From Mytilisepta virgata (lineage: Eukaryota; Mollusca; Bivalvia; Mytilida; Mytilidae): a stretch of 64,000 nucleotides of DNA. Positions 13,101-25,500 of this stretch are shown piece after piece (position 1 is the first letter of the stretch; every line of letters starts with the position of its first letter). The position numbers and the translations under genes are program-made. Below the pieces are notes generated by a model that was given only the letters and a program-made list of their open reading frames with translations, was not told where the DNA came from and ran no database searches. The stretch lies in NCBI GenBank assembly GCA_028015205.1, contig JAPWFG010000022.1, forward strand, positions 682,001 through 746,000, in the 5' to 3' direction.

Positions 13101-16100
13101 TTGTGTCAGTGCATGGGACCTGAAGAAAATTTTGAGTCATCCTTGTTCAGTTTTTACCTCCAGTTTAATCTATGATTAATTCGAGTGTTCAACACATGTT
13201 GTACACTAGTTTTAAGTTTTTATATATTGTTTTTCTAACCTCTAAATGGTACATTTGGTTGGAAAGGGTGCGTACTTTTATATTTTTCCATTTTATTTAA
13301 TGATAAATTTTAGCTTTAAAAAGTGGTAATCCTGAGCAATTTCAGTTAGTTATACTCTAGTCTTGTATTGTAGCAGAAGCAAGTCTGTTAACACCACAAT
13401 ATAATGTTATTCTTTAACTGTGTTTAGTTAATGCTACAATGCAATGTTACCCTCAAAACTGTGGCAAGAGCAGGTTCAGTTCATGCTACAATGCAATGTT
13501 ATGCTAGCCTAAACTGTAGCAATGGCAAGTTCAGTTAATGCTACAATGCAATGTTACCCTCTAAACTGTGGCAAGAGCAAGTTAATTTAATGCTATAATA
13601 TAATGTTATACTTAAGCTTAACTGTAGCAAGAGCAATTTCAGTTAATGCTACAATTCAATGTTATGCTAGCTTAAACTATGGCAGAATAAAGTTCAGTTA
13701 AGGCAACAATATATTGTTATATTTAAACTTTAAATTCCTGTTGGTGCAAGTTCATTTAATGCTACATACTAGTGTGATACATAAGGCTTTCAGTCTGTCT
13801 GTCGGACAATTCCTACGAGATCAGGATCGAAAATTAAAATCGCAATAGAAACATCTGGGTCATTCAAAGGTTTGTAAATGTCAGCTAATTTTTAGCTCAC
13901 CTGACCCGAAGGGTCAAGTGAGCTTTTCTCATCACTTGGCGTCCGTCGTCCGTCGTCGTCCGTCGTCGTCCGTCGTCCGTTAACTTTTACAAAAATCTTC
14001 TCCTCTGAAACTACTGGGCCAAATTGAACCAAACTTGGCCACAAGCATCATTAGGGTATCTAGTTTAAAAAATGTGTCCGATGACCCCGCCTGCCAACCA
14101 ACATGGCCGACATGGCTAAAAATAGAACACAGGGGTAAACTGCAGTTTTTGTATTATATCTCAAAAACTAAAGCAATTAGGGCAAAACTGACATGGGGTA
14201 AAAATGTTCATCAGGTCAAGATCTACCTGTCATGAAATTTTCAGACGAATCGGTCAACCCTTTGTTGGGTTATTGCCCCTGAATTGTTAATTTTTAGGAA
14301 ATTTTGCAGTTTTAGGTTATTATCTTGTATATTATTATAGATAAAGACAAATTGTAAACAGCAAAAATGTTCAATAAAGTAAGATCTACAAATAAGTTAA
14401 CATGACCAAAATCATTGATTGACCCCTTATAGGAGTTTTTGCCCTTTAAAGACGGCATCCAGCATAAACTTTCCTTTAAAGATCTTTTCCTCTCAAACCA
14501 CTGGGCCAATTGAGACCAAACTTTGGTGGAATGGTCCTTGGGTGGCCCCCTTCCAAAATTATGTCTGGCATCCCCGACTTCCAACCGAGATGGCTGCTGT
14601 TACTAAAAATAGAAAAAAAGGGGGGGGTGACTTTCAAAAATCTTCTTATATGAAACTACAAGTCCAGTTGGAACCAAAGTTGGCAGTAATAGTTCTTAGG
14701 AGGTTCTCTTTCAGAAATATGTCCAATGACCCGGACTGTTAACCAAGATGGCCGCCACAGCCGAACTTAGTTTAACATAGGGCCCTATGGAAAAATTCTT
14801 TGAAAAATCTTCTTGTCTGAAACCACTTGACATATTGGAGCCAGAGTTGGCAGCATTGGTCCTTAGGAGGTCCTATTTCAGAAATGTGTCCGATTTCATG
14901 GACTGTGAACCAAGATAGCCACCACAGCAGAACTTAGTTTAAGATAGGACCCTATGGGAAAATTGATTGAAAATCTTCTTGTCTTAAACCACTTGACCAA
15001 TTGGAACCAGACTTGGCAGCAATGGTCCTTAGATGGTCCTCTTTCAGAATTTTGTGCAATGACCCAGACTGTCAACCAAGATGGCCGCCACATCCAAACT
15101 TAGTTTAACATAGGGCCCTATGGAAAAATTCTTTGAAAAATCTTCTTGTCTGAAACCACTTGACATATTGGAGCCAGAGTTGGCAGCATTGGTCCTTAGG
15201 AGGTCCTATTTCAGAAATGTGTCCGATTTCATGGACTGTGAACCAAGATAGCCACCACAGCAGAACTTAGTTTAAGATAGGACCCTATGGGAAATTCACA
15301 CAGAAATCTTCTCGTCTGAAACCACTAAGCCAATTAGAATTAGACTTGACAGCAATGGTCCTTAGATGGTGCTCTTTCATAATTTTGTGCGATGACCCGG
15401 ACTGTCAACCAAGATGGCTGCCACAATCGAACTTAGTTTAACACAGGGCCCTATAGGAAAATTCATTAAAAAATCTTCTTGTCTGAAACAACTTGACATA
15501 TTGGAGCAGGACTTGGTGGCATTGGTCGTTAGGATGTCCTTTTTCAGAAATATGTTTGATTTTGTGGACTTTGAACGAAGATGGCTACCACAGCAGAACT
15601 TAGTTTAACATAGGACCCTAATGGAAATTCACTCAAAAATCTTCTCGTCTGAAACCACTAAGCCAGTTAGAATTAGACTTGGCAGCAATGGTCCTTAGAT
15701 GGTCCTCTTTCAGAATTTTGTGCGATGACCCAGACTGTCAACCAAGATGGCCACCACACCCAAACTTAGTTTAACATAGGGCCATATGGAAAAATTCATT
15801 GAAAAATCTTCTTGTCTGAAACCACTTGACATATTGGAGCCAGACTTGGCAGCATTGGCCCTTAGGAGGTCCTCTTTCAGAAATATGTCCGTTCACCCGG
15901 ATTGTCAACCAAGATGTCTGCCACACCGAACTTTGTTAAATATTGGACCCTATAGGAAAATTCATTTAAAAATCTTCTTGTCTGAAACCGCTTAGCCAGT
16001 TGGAACAAGACTTAGCAGAAATGGTCCTTAGATGGTTCTCTTTTAGAAATGTGTCCGTTGACCTGGACTAAACCAAGATGACTGCCACAGCTGAAATTAG

Positions 16101-19100
16101 TTTGACATAGAATCCTATAGAAAAACAAGCCAAATTGACTGCAACACTTAAATTTTTAGGTCTGCTCAAGGTGAAAAGTTAAATCCAGGTGAGCGATACA
16201 GGCTCTTGAGAGCCTCTAGTTATTAGGTCCAGCAAATCTAATGTCCTTTCAGGACCGAATGTCCAGCAAAATCTTTGCAAACTTTGTGAAGACTGTGTTT
16301 TAACCCTAATACCATGTAATGCTATACTTTGGCCTAAAACTGTGGCAGAAGTAAGTTCAATTGATGATAATATAATGTAATGTTAAAATTTAACCTTTAA
16401 CTATGACAGAACCATGTTCATATAACATTACAATGTATTGGTTATACTTGAGACGTAAACACAGGTTTTAGCAGGTTCTGTTAATGCCTAAATGAAATGT
16501 TGTGCCTTAACCTTAAACTCACCATGGCAGGATCAAGTTCAGCTAGTGCTACATTGTAATGTGATGCTTTAGCTTAAACTTTGGAAGTAGAAATTTTATT
16601 ATACCCCTGCTCTTAAAGGAGATGGGGTATAATGTTTTACCCTTGTGGTTCCGTCTGTCTGTCCATAAAAAAATTTTCTCTGCAACTACCGGTGCTCATC
16701 ACAGCCACTTGATATTTTGTCACAAGCCTTCAATAGGTATGCCATATCGTGGCAAAATCAAGTTCCTGTTTGACGACTTCGTTTATTTTTCAACGTTATC
16801 GTAAAGAGGGTAAATCACTAGTGAGCAATGGCTCACAGTACATTTGTTTAAAGTAAGCTTTCACAGAAAGATTGATTGTGAAAATGGATTGGGTACTCGA
16901 GTATTGAACTAATATGTTAACAGGTTTCCTGAAACAACATCTTTGTCTGATTTTGGTGAAGTGGCTGGTGGTTTAATGTTTACCTTCAGGCTTTGAATCT
17001 GCTTATAGTTTTTTTTTCTACTTTGAAAAGGATTAAGGGTCAAAAAGACTTACATAAGTGTTAATGTATTTGAAAAAGATGGAAAACCTAAATTTTCAGT
17101 ATTAATCTTATTTGAGTATTTGTGAATATTTTTGACAATTGTCAAAATTTTGTTTCAGAATGGTGAAAGCATTATGGTTAAAGTTGCTACAGGAGAGACA
17201 GGAAAATCATCCGAAAAGGTTAGATATACTTTGGGTTCCTTATATTTTGGATTATACCAATTTTTCACTGCAGAATGTCACTGGTTTGATCCCAGACTAA
17301 TATTATATAAAACAAGGACCTTGTTAACCATATTACATTTTAAATCAATTTCCGATCAACCAGTGCTCCAAATATGGAGGGTAAGTTAAGGATTTCACTC
17401 CAGACTATTTAATGTGAAGTTATTCAATTAAAATTTAAAATTCAGAAATGTAGAAATAATGCAACATATGAGGAAACAGAAGGAGAATATGGCCATTTGT
17501 TCTATAACCAACATTTCATTACTACTTAAACTGCCTCAGTGGTCTCATGCTAGTGTGTTTGCCTCAAGTGCCGAAGGTTGCAGGTTTGATCGCCGGCTGC
17601 ATGAAACCATTGACATTAAGATTGGTATTTGCTGCTTCTCCGCCAAACACGAGGCATCTAGGAGCAGGGTTCGCACGGGTGCTTAAAAACCTGGAAAGTA
17701 CTTGAAATTGAAAATTGGAAATTAAGGCCTTGAAAGTACTTGAAATTCAAAGGAGGTCCTTGAAAAACTGTGTTTTTGAGGAATCAAAAAAATTGGTTAA
17801 ATTTTCTGTCATAAAAGTGTTTTTAATTCGTTTTCAGACCACTCGGTCTCGCGTCTATCGGTATTTTTGTCAAGACTTTATATAAGTTTCGCGTATTTTC
17901 CCTTTTCTAAAATAGCTACTTTTCTGTGAAACCGGCGCGTAGTATTTCTGTGATGCGGTCAAGAAATAAATCTGACTTTGCGTAAACATTTTAGTAATTA
18001 AACGATCCAGATTGATTTTTTGGTAACTTAAATTAACTTTAAATAATAAAACATCTTTCATTTACTTGATTAAATGTATTTTGCCGATGAATTTTAGTTA
18101 CATTGAGCAAACCGAAACTGAAAGTAGTTCGAAAGAACATTGATGACATGCCTGGGAAATGTAAATTCTCGGATGTATGGCTAGAAAAGCCACAGTATAA
18201 GGCATGTTTGCTCTCTTACAATTACATATAGGTCATAACCATATGAATTTAAATTGTCCATATCAGTTGATTTCTGGTCCTTGAAAATTTGGAAATTGGT
18301 CCTTTAAAGTCTTTGAAATGTCCTTGAATTTTGTGGTAAAAAATGTGTATGAACCCTGTAGGAGTAAAAGCAAAGGACTGGTCTTCTTCCAGTCAATATA
18401 ATATGTCCAGGTCGGGCTATATGTATTCCTGCAGACTTTACTTCGTAATCTAGTACAAAGACGTGTTCATATTCATATCATATCAATATGTTCTCTCCTG
18501 ATATGCCTTTAATAATTGCTACTGGATGTTAAAAAATAATTTGTCCTTCCATCATTACAACTTACATCACAAAATATTTCTATTTACATCAAATCAAACC
18601 TTTGAATTGGGAAGGAAAGTTCAGAATACAGCATGAAAATTTTTTTATCTCCCTTGGAAATTGACTTATTTTTTAATAACCTGCCTGAATATTGTGGAAA
18701 TGGCCAAATTTGATGTAATTGGAGAATTAGTTTCCAATTATCTGAGGTCAAGATTTCCCTGCCTTTCAAAGAGGTTTTTGACTTCCAACTTCAAATTTTT
18801 TCAAAAACAGATCGCTTTTGATGAACTCATACACTTTCTTATCATTGCTGACATTTTATGTGAGTCTGGTTATGTAAAACATTTCTGTGAGTTAAAAACA
18901 TATTGTTTGGCAGGCTATATTGATGGGCATAAAATATAATATTTTAGATTTAAATTCAAAAAAAAAAATTTTGTGTAATGTACCAAAATGCATTGTTATT
19001 ATTTTCTAATAATTAAATGAGCTGAATAAATTTTCAAGAATTCACTAAATATATGAAACTTAAAAGAAAAAATTATTTAATATATATAATTATTATGTTA

Positions 19101-22100
19101 TGAGTGTATTCTTTGTTACAACATATAATAATAAATAATATCATTTCAGTTACCAATGGTTTTTGTTGTACCAAAGTTAGGTTCTTCACTGTATCGTGTA
19201 TGTCTGGATCAGCCATCCATGTTAGGGTTTGGTGATATCATTGTACCAGGTAAGATATGCTGTAATGTTAGTAAGGCAAGGGAGACAATAATGGAAATCT
19301 TTGCAGCAGTCTACACTGAACGTGAATCAGCAAGTGATTTGGTGACTGAATGAGAGCTTTTACACGTAATGTAATACATAAGACAGCATAAAATTAATCA
19401 GATCAACTCTGAACGCCATGCACCAGAATAGTTTATTTCAGTCGTATCCCTCTCCACTACAATTCAGAGTTTTCCATTTATGCAAAAACTTCCAGTCTTA
19501 TTGAATGTGATATGTTGTATTAAGATCAACTAGATTTCATACAAAATTCTAATTTTTGAAGGGATAGACTTTTTATACATCTTCAAAACAGTTTAAAGAT
19601 ATTTATCCATGCTGTATGACTTTACAATTATTTTTTGGCTCAAAATTTGCACATCAAAAATTTAGTCCCAATGATCACTGATGTGGATTTTATCTGATTG
19701 ACTCTAGAAAATAATGGGTATTTTATTCAAAAATTGAAAGTGGAAATAATTTTTTTAATTTTTGAAGCAAGTTTAAACATAGCCTTAGGATTTCCATTGG
19801 TTGTTTTGTATTGTAGGCTTGTTAATAGGATACAATCATGGAATAGACCTACATATAAACAGCAGAAGGATATACTATATAGCTACAGTCATAGGTAAGT
19901 GATATAATATATAGCCACTGTCATAGGTAAGTGATATACTATATAGCTACTGTCATAGGTAAGTGATATAGTATATAGCTACAGTCATAGGTAAGTGATA
20001 TAATATATAGCCACTGTCATAGGTAAGTGATATACTATATAGCTACTGTCATAGGTAAGTGATATACTATATAGCTACTGTCATAGGTAAGTGATATAAT
20101 ATATAGCCACTGTCATAGGTAAGTGGCATACTATATAGCTACTGTCATAGGTAAGTGACATACTATATAGCTACTGTCATAGGTAAGTGATATACCATAT
20201 AGCTACTGTCATAGGTAAGTGATGTAATATATAGCCACTGTCATAGGTAAGTGACATACTATATAGCTACTGTCATAGGTAAGTGACATACTATATAGCT
20301 ACTGTCATAGGTAAGTGATATACCATATAGCTACTGTCATAGGTAAGTGATATACTATATAGCCACTGTCATAGGTAAGTGATATACTATATAGCCACTG
20401 TCATAGGTAAGTGATATAATATATAGCTACTGTCATAGGTAAGTGATATAATATATAGCCACTGTCACAGGTAAGTGATATACTATATAGCCACTGTCAT
20501 AGGTAAGTGATATAATATATAGCCACTGTCATAAGTAAGTGATATACTATATAGCTAATGTCATAGGTAAGCAATGGGTAGGATGTGAATCATATTTCAT
20601 CTGGGTATTGTAATATGTGAGCTTTTACTTGATTGATAATGACCTTACAATGACTTCCAGATGAAGGTTAGCTATAAAATCATTGTTTACTTGCTTTCTC
20701 TATTGTGTTCCACTGCAACTTGGGATTTCTTCTAAACATCTATTTTGAAATGTTATTATACCCATGCTTCAAAGGAGAGGGGGTATACTGTTCCGCGCAT
20801 GCGTGCATCTGCCTGCCTGTAACAAAATTTTTCGTCATGCTTTTCTCTGCAACTACTTATCACAGCTGCTTGATATTTTGTCACAAGCCTTCTATAAGTA
20901 CGCCATATTGTGGGAATTGTTTTTGGACCAAGGTGACATCAATTTCCTGTTTGACGACTTTGTTTATTTTTCGACCTTATCGTAAAGAGGGTTTTCACTA
21001 GTGAGCAATGGCTCACAGTAAATCTGGTTCAAGTAAGCTTTAAATGTGGCACTAATCAGAAAAAATGAATCACATCTTGTTTAATTGGTTCTAATTTGTT
21101 ATGAACAGTAACAAGAGTTTCATGAGAAAATAAATTTGTAGACTACTTTCATCTTCTTTTGAAAAGTATTGCTGAAAATTGGAGGGTTGCATGAGGTTTC
21201 ACTTTTTTTTACAAGCTTTTCATATTTATATATCAAGGGTTCAGTTTAGATACCTAGGTTTCAGTGTATGAATGCATGCATCAACATTTTGTGCCTAGAG
21301 CAGAACTGATGAGTGATAAATTGATGAAATATGCATACATGTATTGCATGCATCAAAATATGAATCCTGTACTATATGTACATGTAGTAACCACTTCATA
21401 ACTTATTGAATGTTGTGTTTTGTATTTTATGCTGTGTTATTGCATGTTATGATAGGGGCCTCAGTGGCCAAGTGGTCTAGCCTGTCAACACTAAAGTTGT
21501 GAGTTTAAATCTCACCTGTGTTCGACTCTGATCTTAATTGACAATTTTGCTACCAAAGGTCAGTGGTTCTCTCCTGGTACTCCGGCTTCAAATAAAAACT
21601 GGCCACCTTGAAATAGCCAAATATGATGAAAACGGCGTAAAACCCCAACTAAACAAATAAAAAAACATGTTATGATACTGCAGCCACATCATGGCACTTT
21701 ACATTTGAAAAATGTCACATGTTTTGATGGTATCTATTTTCAGCATACGGTATTGGAATGGTTATAACATTTGTTGCCCTTGAGCTGATGAAAACTGGCC
21801 AACCAGCCCTCTTGTATCTTGTGCCTTGTACACTTATAACAACATTTGTTATTGGTTGTATTAGAGGAGAAGTTAGACTGTTATGGAATGGTATAAAAAC
21901 TCAGGTACCGGTAATTTTTTAATTGGTAGTTAAAAAGGAAAACTTATGATGAGGCTGTGTTTTATAGTTTCTGATTGATATGTACCAATCTACACTAATT
22001 AACTGTTAATTAGGAGAAAAGCAATTTTATTGTTCCTGATATAGCAACTATTCCATGAGGCAAAGCTGAGGATAATAGTTTGTGCCAAGGGAAAGATAAA

Positions 22101-22464
22101 CTTGCTATTCCCTGAATTTTCAGTCCCTTAGTCTATAGTGTACTGAAACAACCAACTTTGAATTGTTCTCTCAAACAACCCACATCCTTTTTCCATTAAA
22201 ATGTACATCTTTTCATAAGCTAAAATTAAGCCCTCAAATAAATTAGTATTTGTGTGGTGTTCAGAGAGAGCAATAAGTGTCCAAGTTTGTGAAACACATA
22301 ATGACATTACAGTTACTTTGATTTTTATGATGTAAAACGTGTATGAACCCTGAACTAAAACATTCAAAAAGATATTGTAGTTCAGCCTTCAATACAGGGC
22401 ATTTGCCCACTCTGTATAAGAGGCTTTACTAGTCCACATATTAACTTCAAAATGAACCATACTC

Positions 22465-22505
<41 letters not shown>

Positions 22506-25500
22506 TGGTTACATGTGTGAAAATAATAACCTTAAACATGTTAAATGTTCTAGCACTTTTCCTATTCAAGGTAAGCAACTCATTGAGACATCATACATAC
22601 ATCTTAATGGACTCTTAAATGTTTTAATTTTGTTGTTGGAGTATATGCAAACACAAAATCTTCACTAGTGTCTTGTATAAAATTGTTTATATCAAAATAT
22701 ATTACTATCTGATAACGAATGACGACTAGTAACTTATGTTAATGTTATAACAGGTAATACATATTCTCTTATGATTAGGCTAAGGGAAATTACATATCAC
22801 ATTGTGTACAGTGTGATATGAACTATTGATATGAAAAATCGGCCCATATAATTGGTCAATGCATGATTGTGTATGAAAATTTGTATATTTTGATTGGTCA
22901 ATTTTGCTGCACAATGACGCCAGCTTTGCACAGCACTATTTGACGCCACAGAGAAATGAACATTAATATTTCCCAAGACATGGACCCCAAATCACAAACA
23001 AAAATATTCCTGAAGAATCATGAGAGAAATAGATTTAACAAGTCATAAGAATTATATATCGCTTGATATCAACTCTGGATATTTAATTTGGATTTATTAA
23101 TAAACACGCCTAATTAAATGACTCGGGTTGATCTCAAGCGATATTTAATTTTCATTCATTTTGATACCTATACATATCTGACCCCAGTTATACAGGGTTT
23201 TCAAAAGTTTCTGAAGAGTTGCCTATTTCAGCCTGCCACACTTGTTTATTAGCTGCATACCCTATAAAAATCTTGCATACAATATGTATGCAGGTAGTCG
23301 TCTATTTTAGCATTCCCTCCTCATGGATATTGGAGTTGTCTCCCATATGTACGAGTTATTTTTCCTGACATAAGAACTTGTATTTAAGATAATGATTATT
23401 TTTAATTTTTTTCTGAAAATATTGAATTGGAGAAGGCCTTCCTGAGACATCCATAAATGTTGGAAAATATATCTGTAAACATATAAATAATGTGTTTGAA
23501 AAATATTGGTAGGAAGGAAAAATAGTTTGCAGAAAAATGACAATTTCTTCATTAATGTCTGTGAAAGACTCCTCCAAAGAGCAGATAACTCTGTAAATGG
23601 GAGACAATTCACATGTACCAAGAATGGGGAATGGCTGTTTTCAAAACTGCTGAAGACCCTGTCTTTTTTTTAGAGTATATACATTTGTACATAAGGATGT
23701 ACACCTCTGAGGAGCTAAAAATTTCTAGTATTAAACTTTTTTTCTTAACCGGATTTTTGGATTTGAAAGTACTCCATTTTTTATGATTTTCCCATTTTTC
23801 ATCAATTTTTACCCATTTTTGGGCTATTTTCATGAAAAAAATCACAGTTCCACAATTAAACTTTTTTTCATACAGTCATATAAACCCAAAAATGAGGTTA
23901 AGAGAAAAAGTTTAATACTAGAAATTTTCGATTTCTCAGAGGTGTACATCCTTAAGTCCAGTCAATATCTAATTATTGTATACTCTCATTTTTTGACAAA
24001 TTTAAATATTTTTACTTGAAAACAGTTGTGTAATAGTAAGAAAATAACAAATGTATAATAACAACAAATACATGTACTCATATAATGTATAAATATATGT
24101 CATACAACTTTGTACAATCCTATAATTAATAACTATGATACATGTATACAAATTATATAGTGAACGAGTAATTTTAACTACTAACATATCAAGTGACTAT
24201 ATATATACATAAATGTCCAAGTGTATCTGGCTGAGTCATGCTTATGACAAATAAAGTGAACTTGTGTATTTATGTCAGTGTTTGTAAGTACACGTGTGTC
24301 TAATGTGTGTTTGTGTGTCAGTAAATCAGTAACTGTAATGTCATTAACTTTGTACTACTGTAAATTTGGAAATTATTGCGATGTTTTTATTATTTGCAAA
24401 AAATGCGACAGAATTGTAATCGCAATAATTTAAACTCGCATTTTGGAATTTTTTATATGAATGAAGCGGGATTTTTCTAAAATATCGCAAAAATTAAAAT
24501 CGCATTTTGGTCTTAAATGACAAAATTGCAATAAAAAATGCACGCAATAATTTCTGAATTGACAGTAACTAAATGTGTGTCGAAATAAGTTTTAAAAGAT
24601 ATATGTATATAGATTCTTACATTGTTTGCAGAAGATTATCAGATTTATATAATCAAGATAGTTAAATTATCTAGTTTTAGAGTCCGAGCCTTGGTGAGGA
24701 CTTTAAAATTTGATAATTTAAATATCCAGATTAGATAAATCTGATAATCTTCTTGAAACAATGTCCTTGAGTAATAATGTAAGAATCTGTGTCTCTAATG
24801 ATTATTTAGTAAATTTTCAGATTTATTAAACCAAAATCCCCTTCAGGTGCCTCGACAATTCAAATTGTTACCTCACTTGCTCAACATGTTTACTTGTTGC
24901 TATGGCAGATTCAAAGTTATGACTTTTTGTTAAACCAATATCGACTGAGATCATTGCCAACCACACATTGATTAAATTTTTTATAAACAACTGATTCAGA
25001 AACAGTTAAATTGACAAAGAATAAGAAAAATAAAGAGTAACTAATGGTACATGTATGTTATTTTCAGTGAAGTGAGACATAATGATTTAGTAGTACAGTA
25101 AATATATTTTCGGTATTTTTTAAAGTGAAGTTTTGTGTGGACATAATATTTTTAATTTTGATTTATGTCCTTTGTGACCTTGACCTACAAACTTAAGGTC
25201 AATAAATGTTAAAGATATTTTCTTGTTCTCTCGCCCTGATATTGGCTGCAATATCGCCAGCACGGCGTTAAACAACAATCAATCAATCAGTCAATTTCTT
25301 GTTCTGGCGTAAACTTTTTTGTTATGACATGCTGTATGTTTTTTTTAAACTGCAAGTGGTTTTTAAGGAATATATAGTTTACATGAATAATTATGTTTTG
25401 GTGGCTGAATTTTTCACCAATATACATGCTGTTACACAGAAAAAAAAGAAATCAGCAAAAAAAAACAATGATGAGGCTTGCAAAATCTAACCAAGCCTTT

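Noticed and set aside
14312..15995. Several 60-107-codon frames on both strands
   Set aside because: All fall inside the H1 tandem core and shift phase between units, so they are not under coding constraint.
19895..20572. Regular 32-bp repeats resembling a CRISPR array
   Set aside because: The units are head-to-tail with no unique spacers, and they derive from the adjacent SPPL2 exon end. The genome is eukaryotic.
22335..22358. Second copy of the CAGGGTTC-ended element, because of AACGTGTATGAACCCTG
   Set aside because: Only one terminus-like stretch is present; no matching left end or interior could be found nearby.
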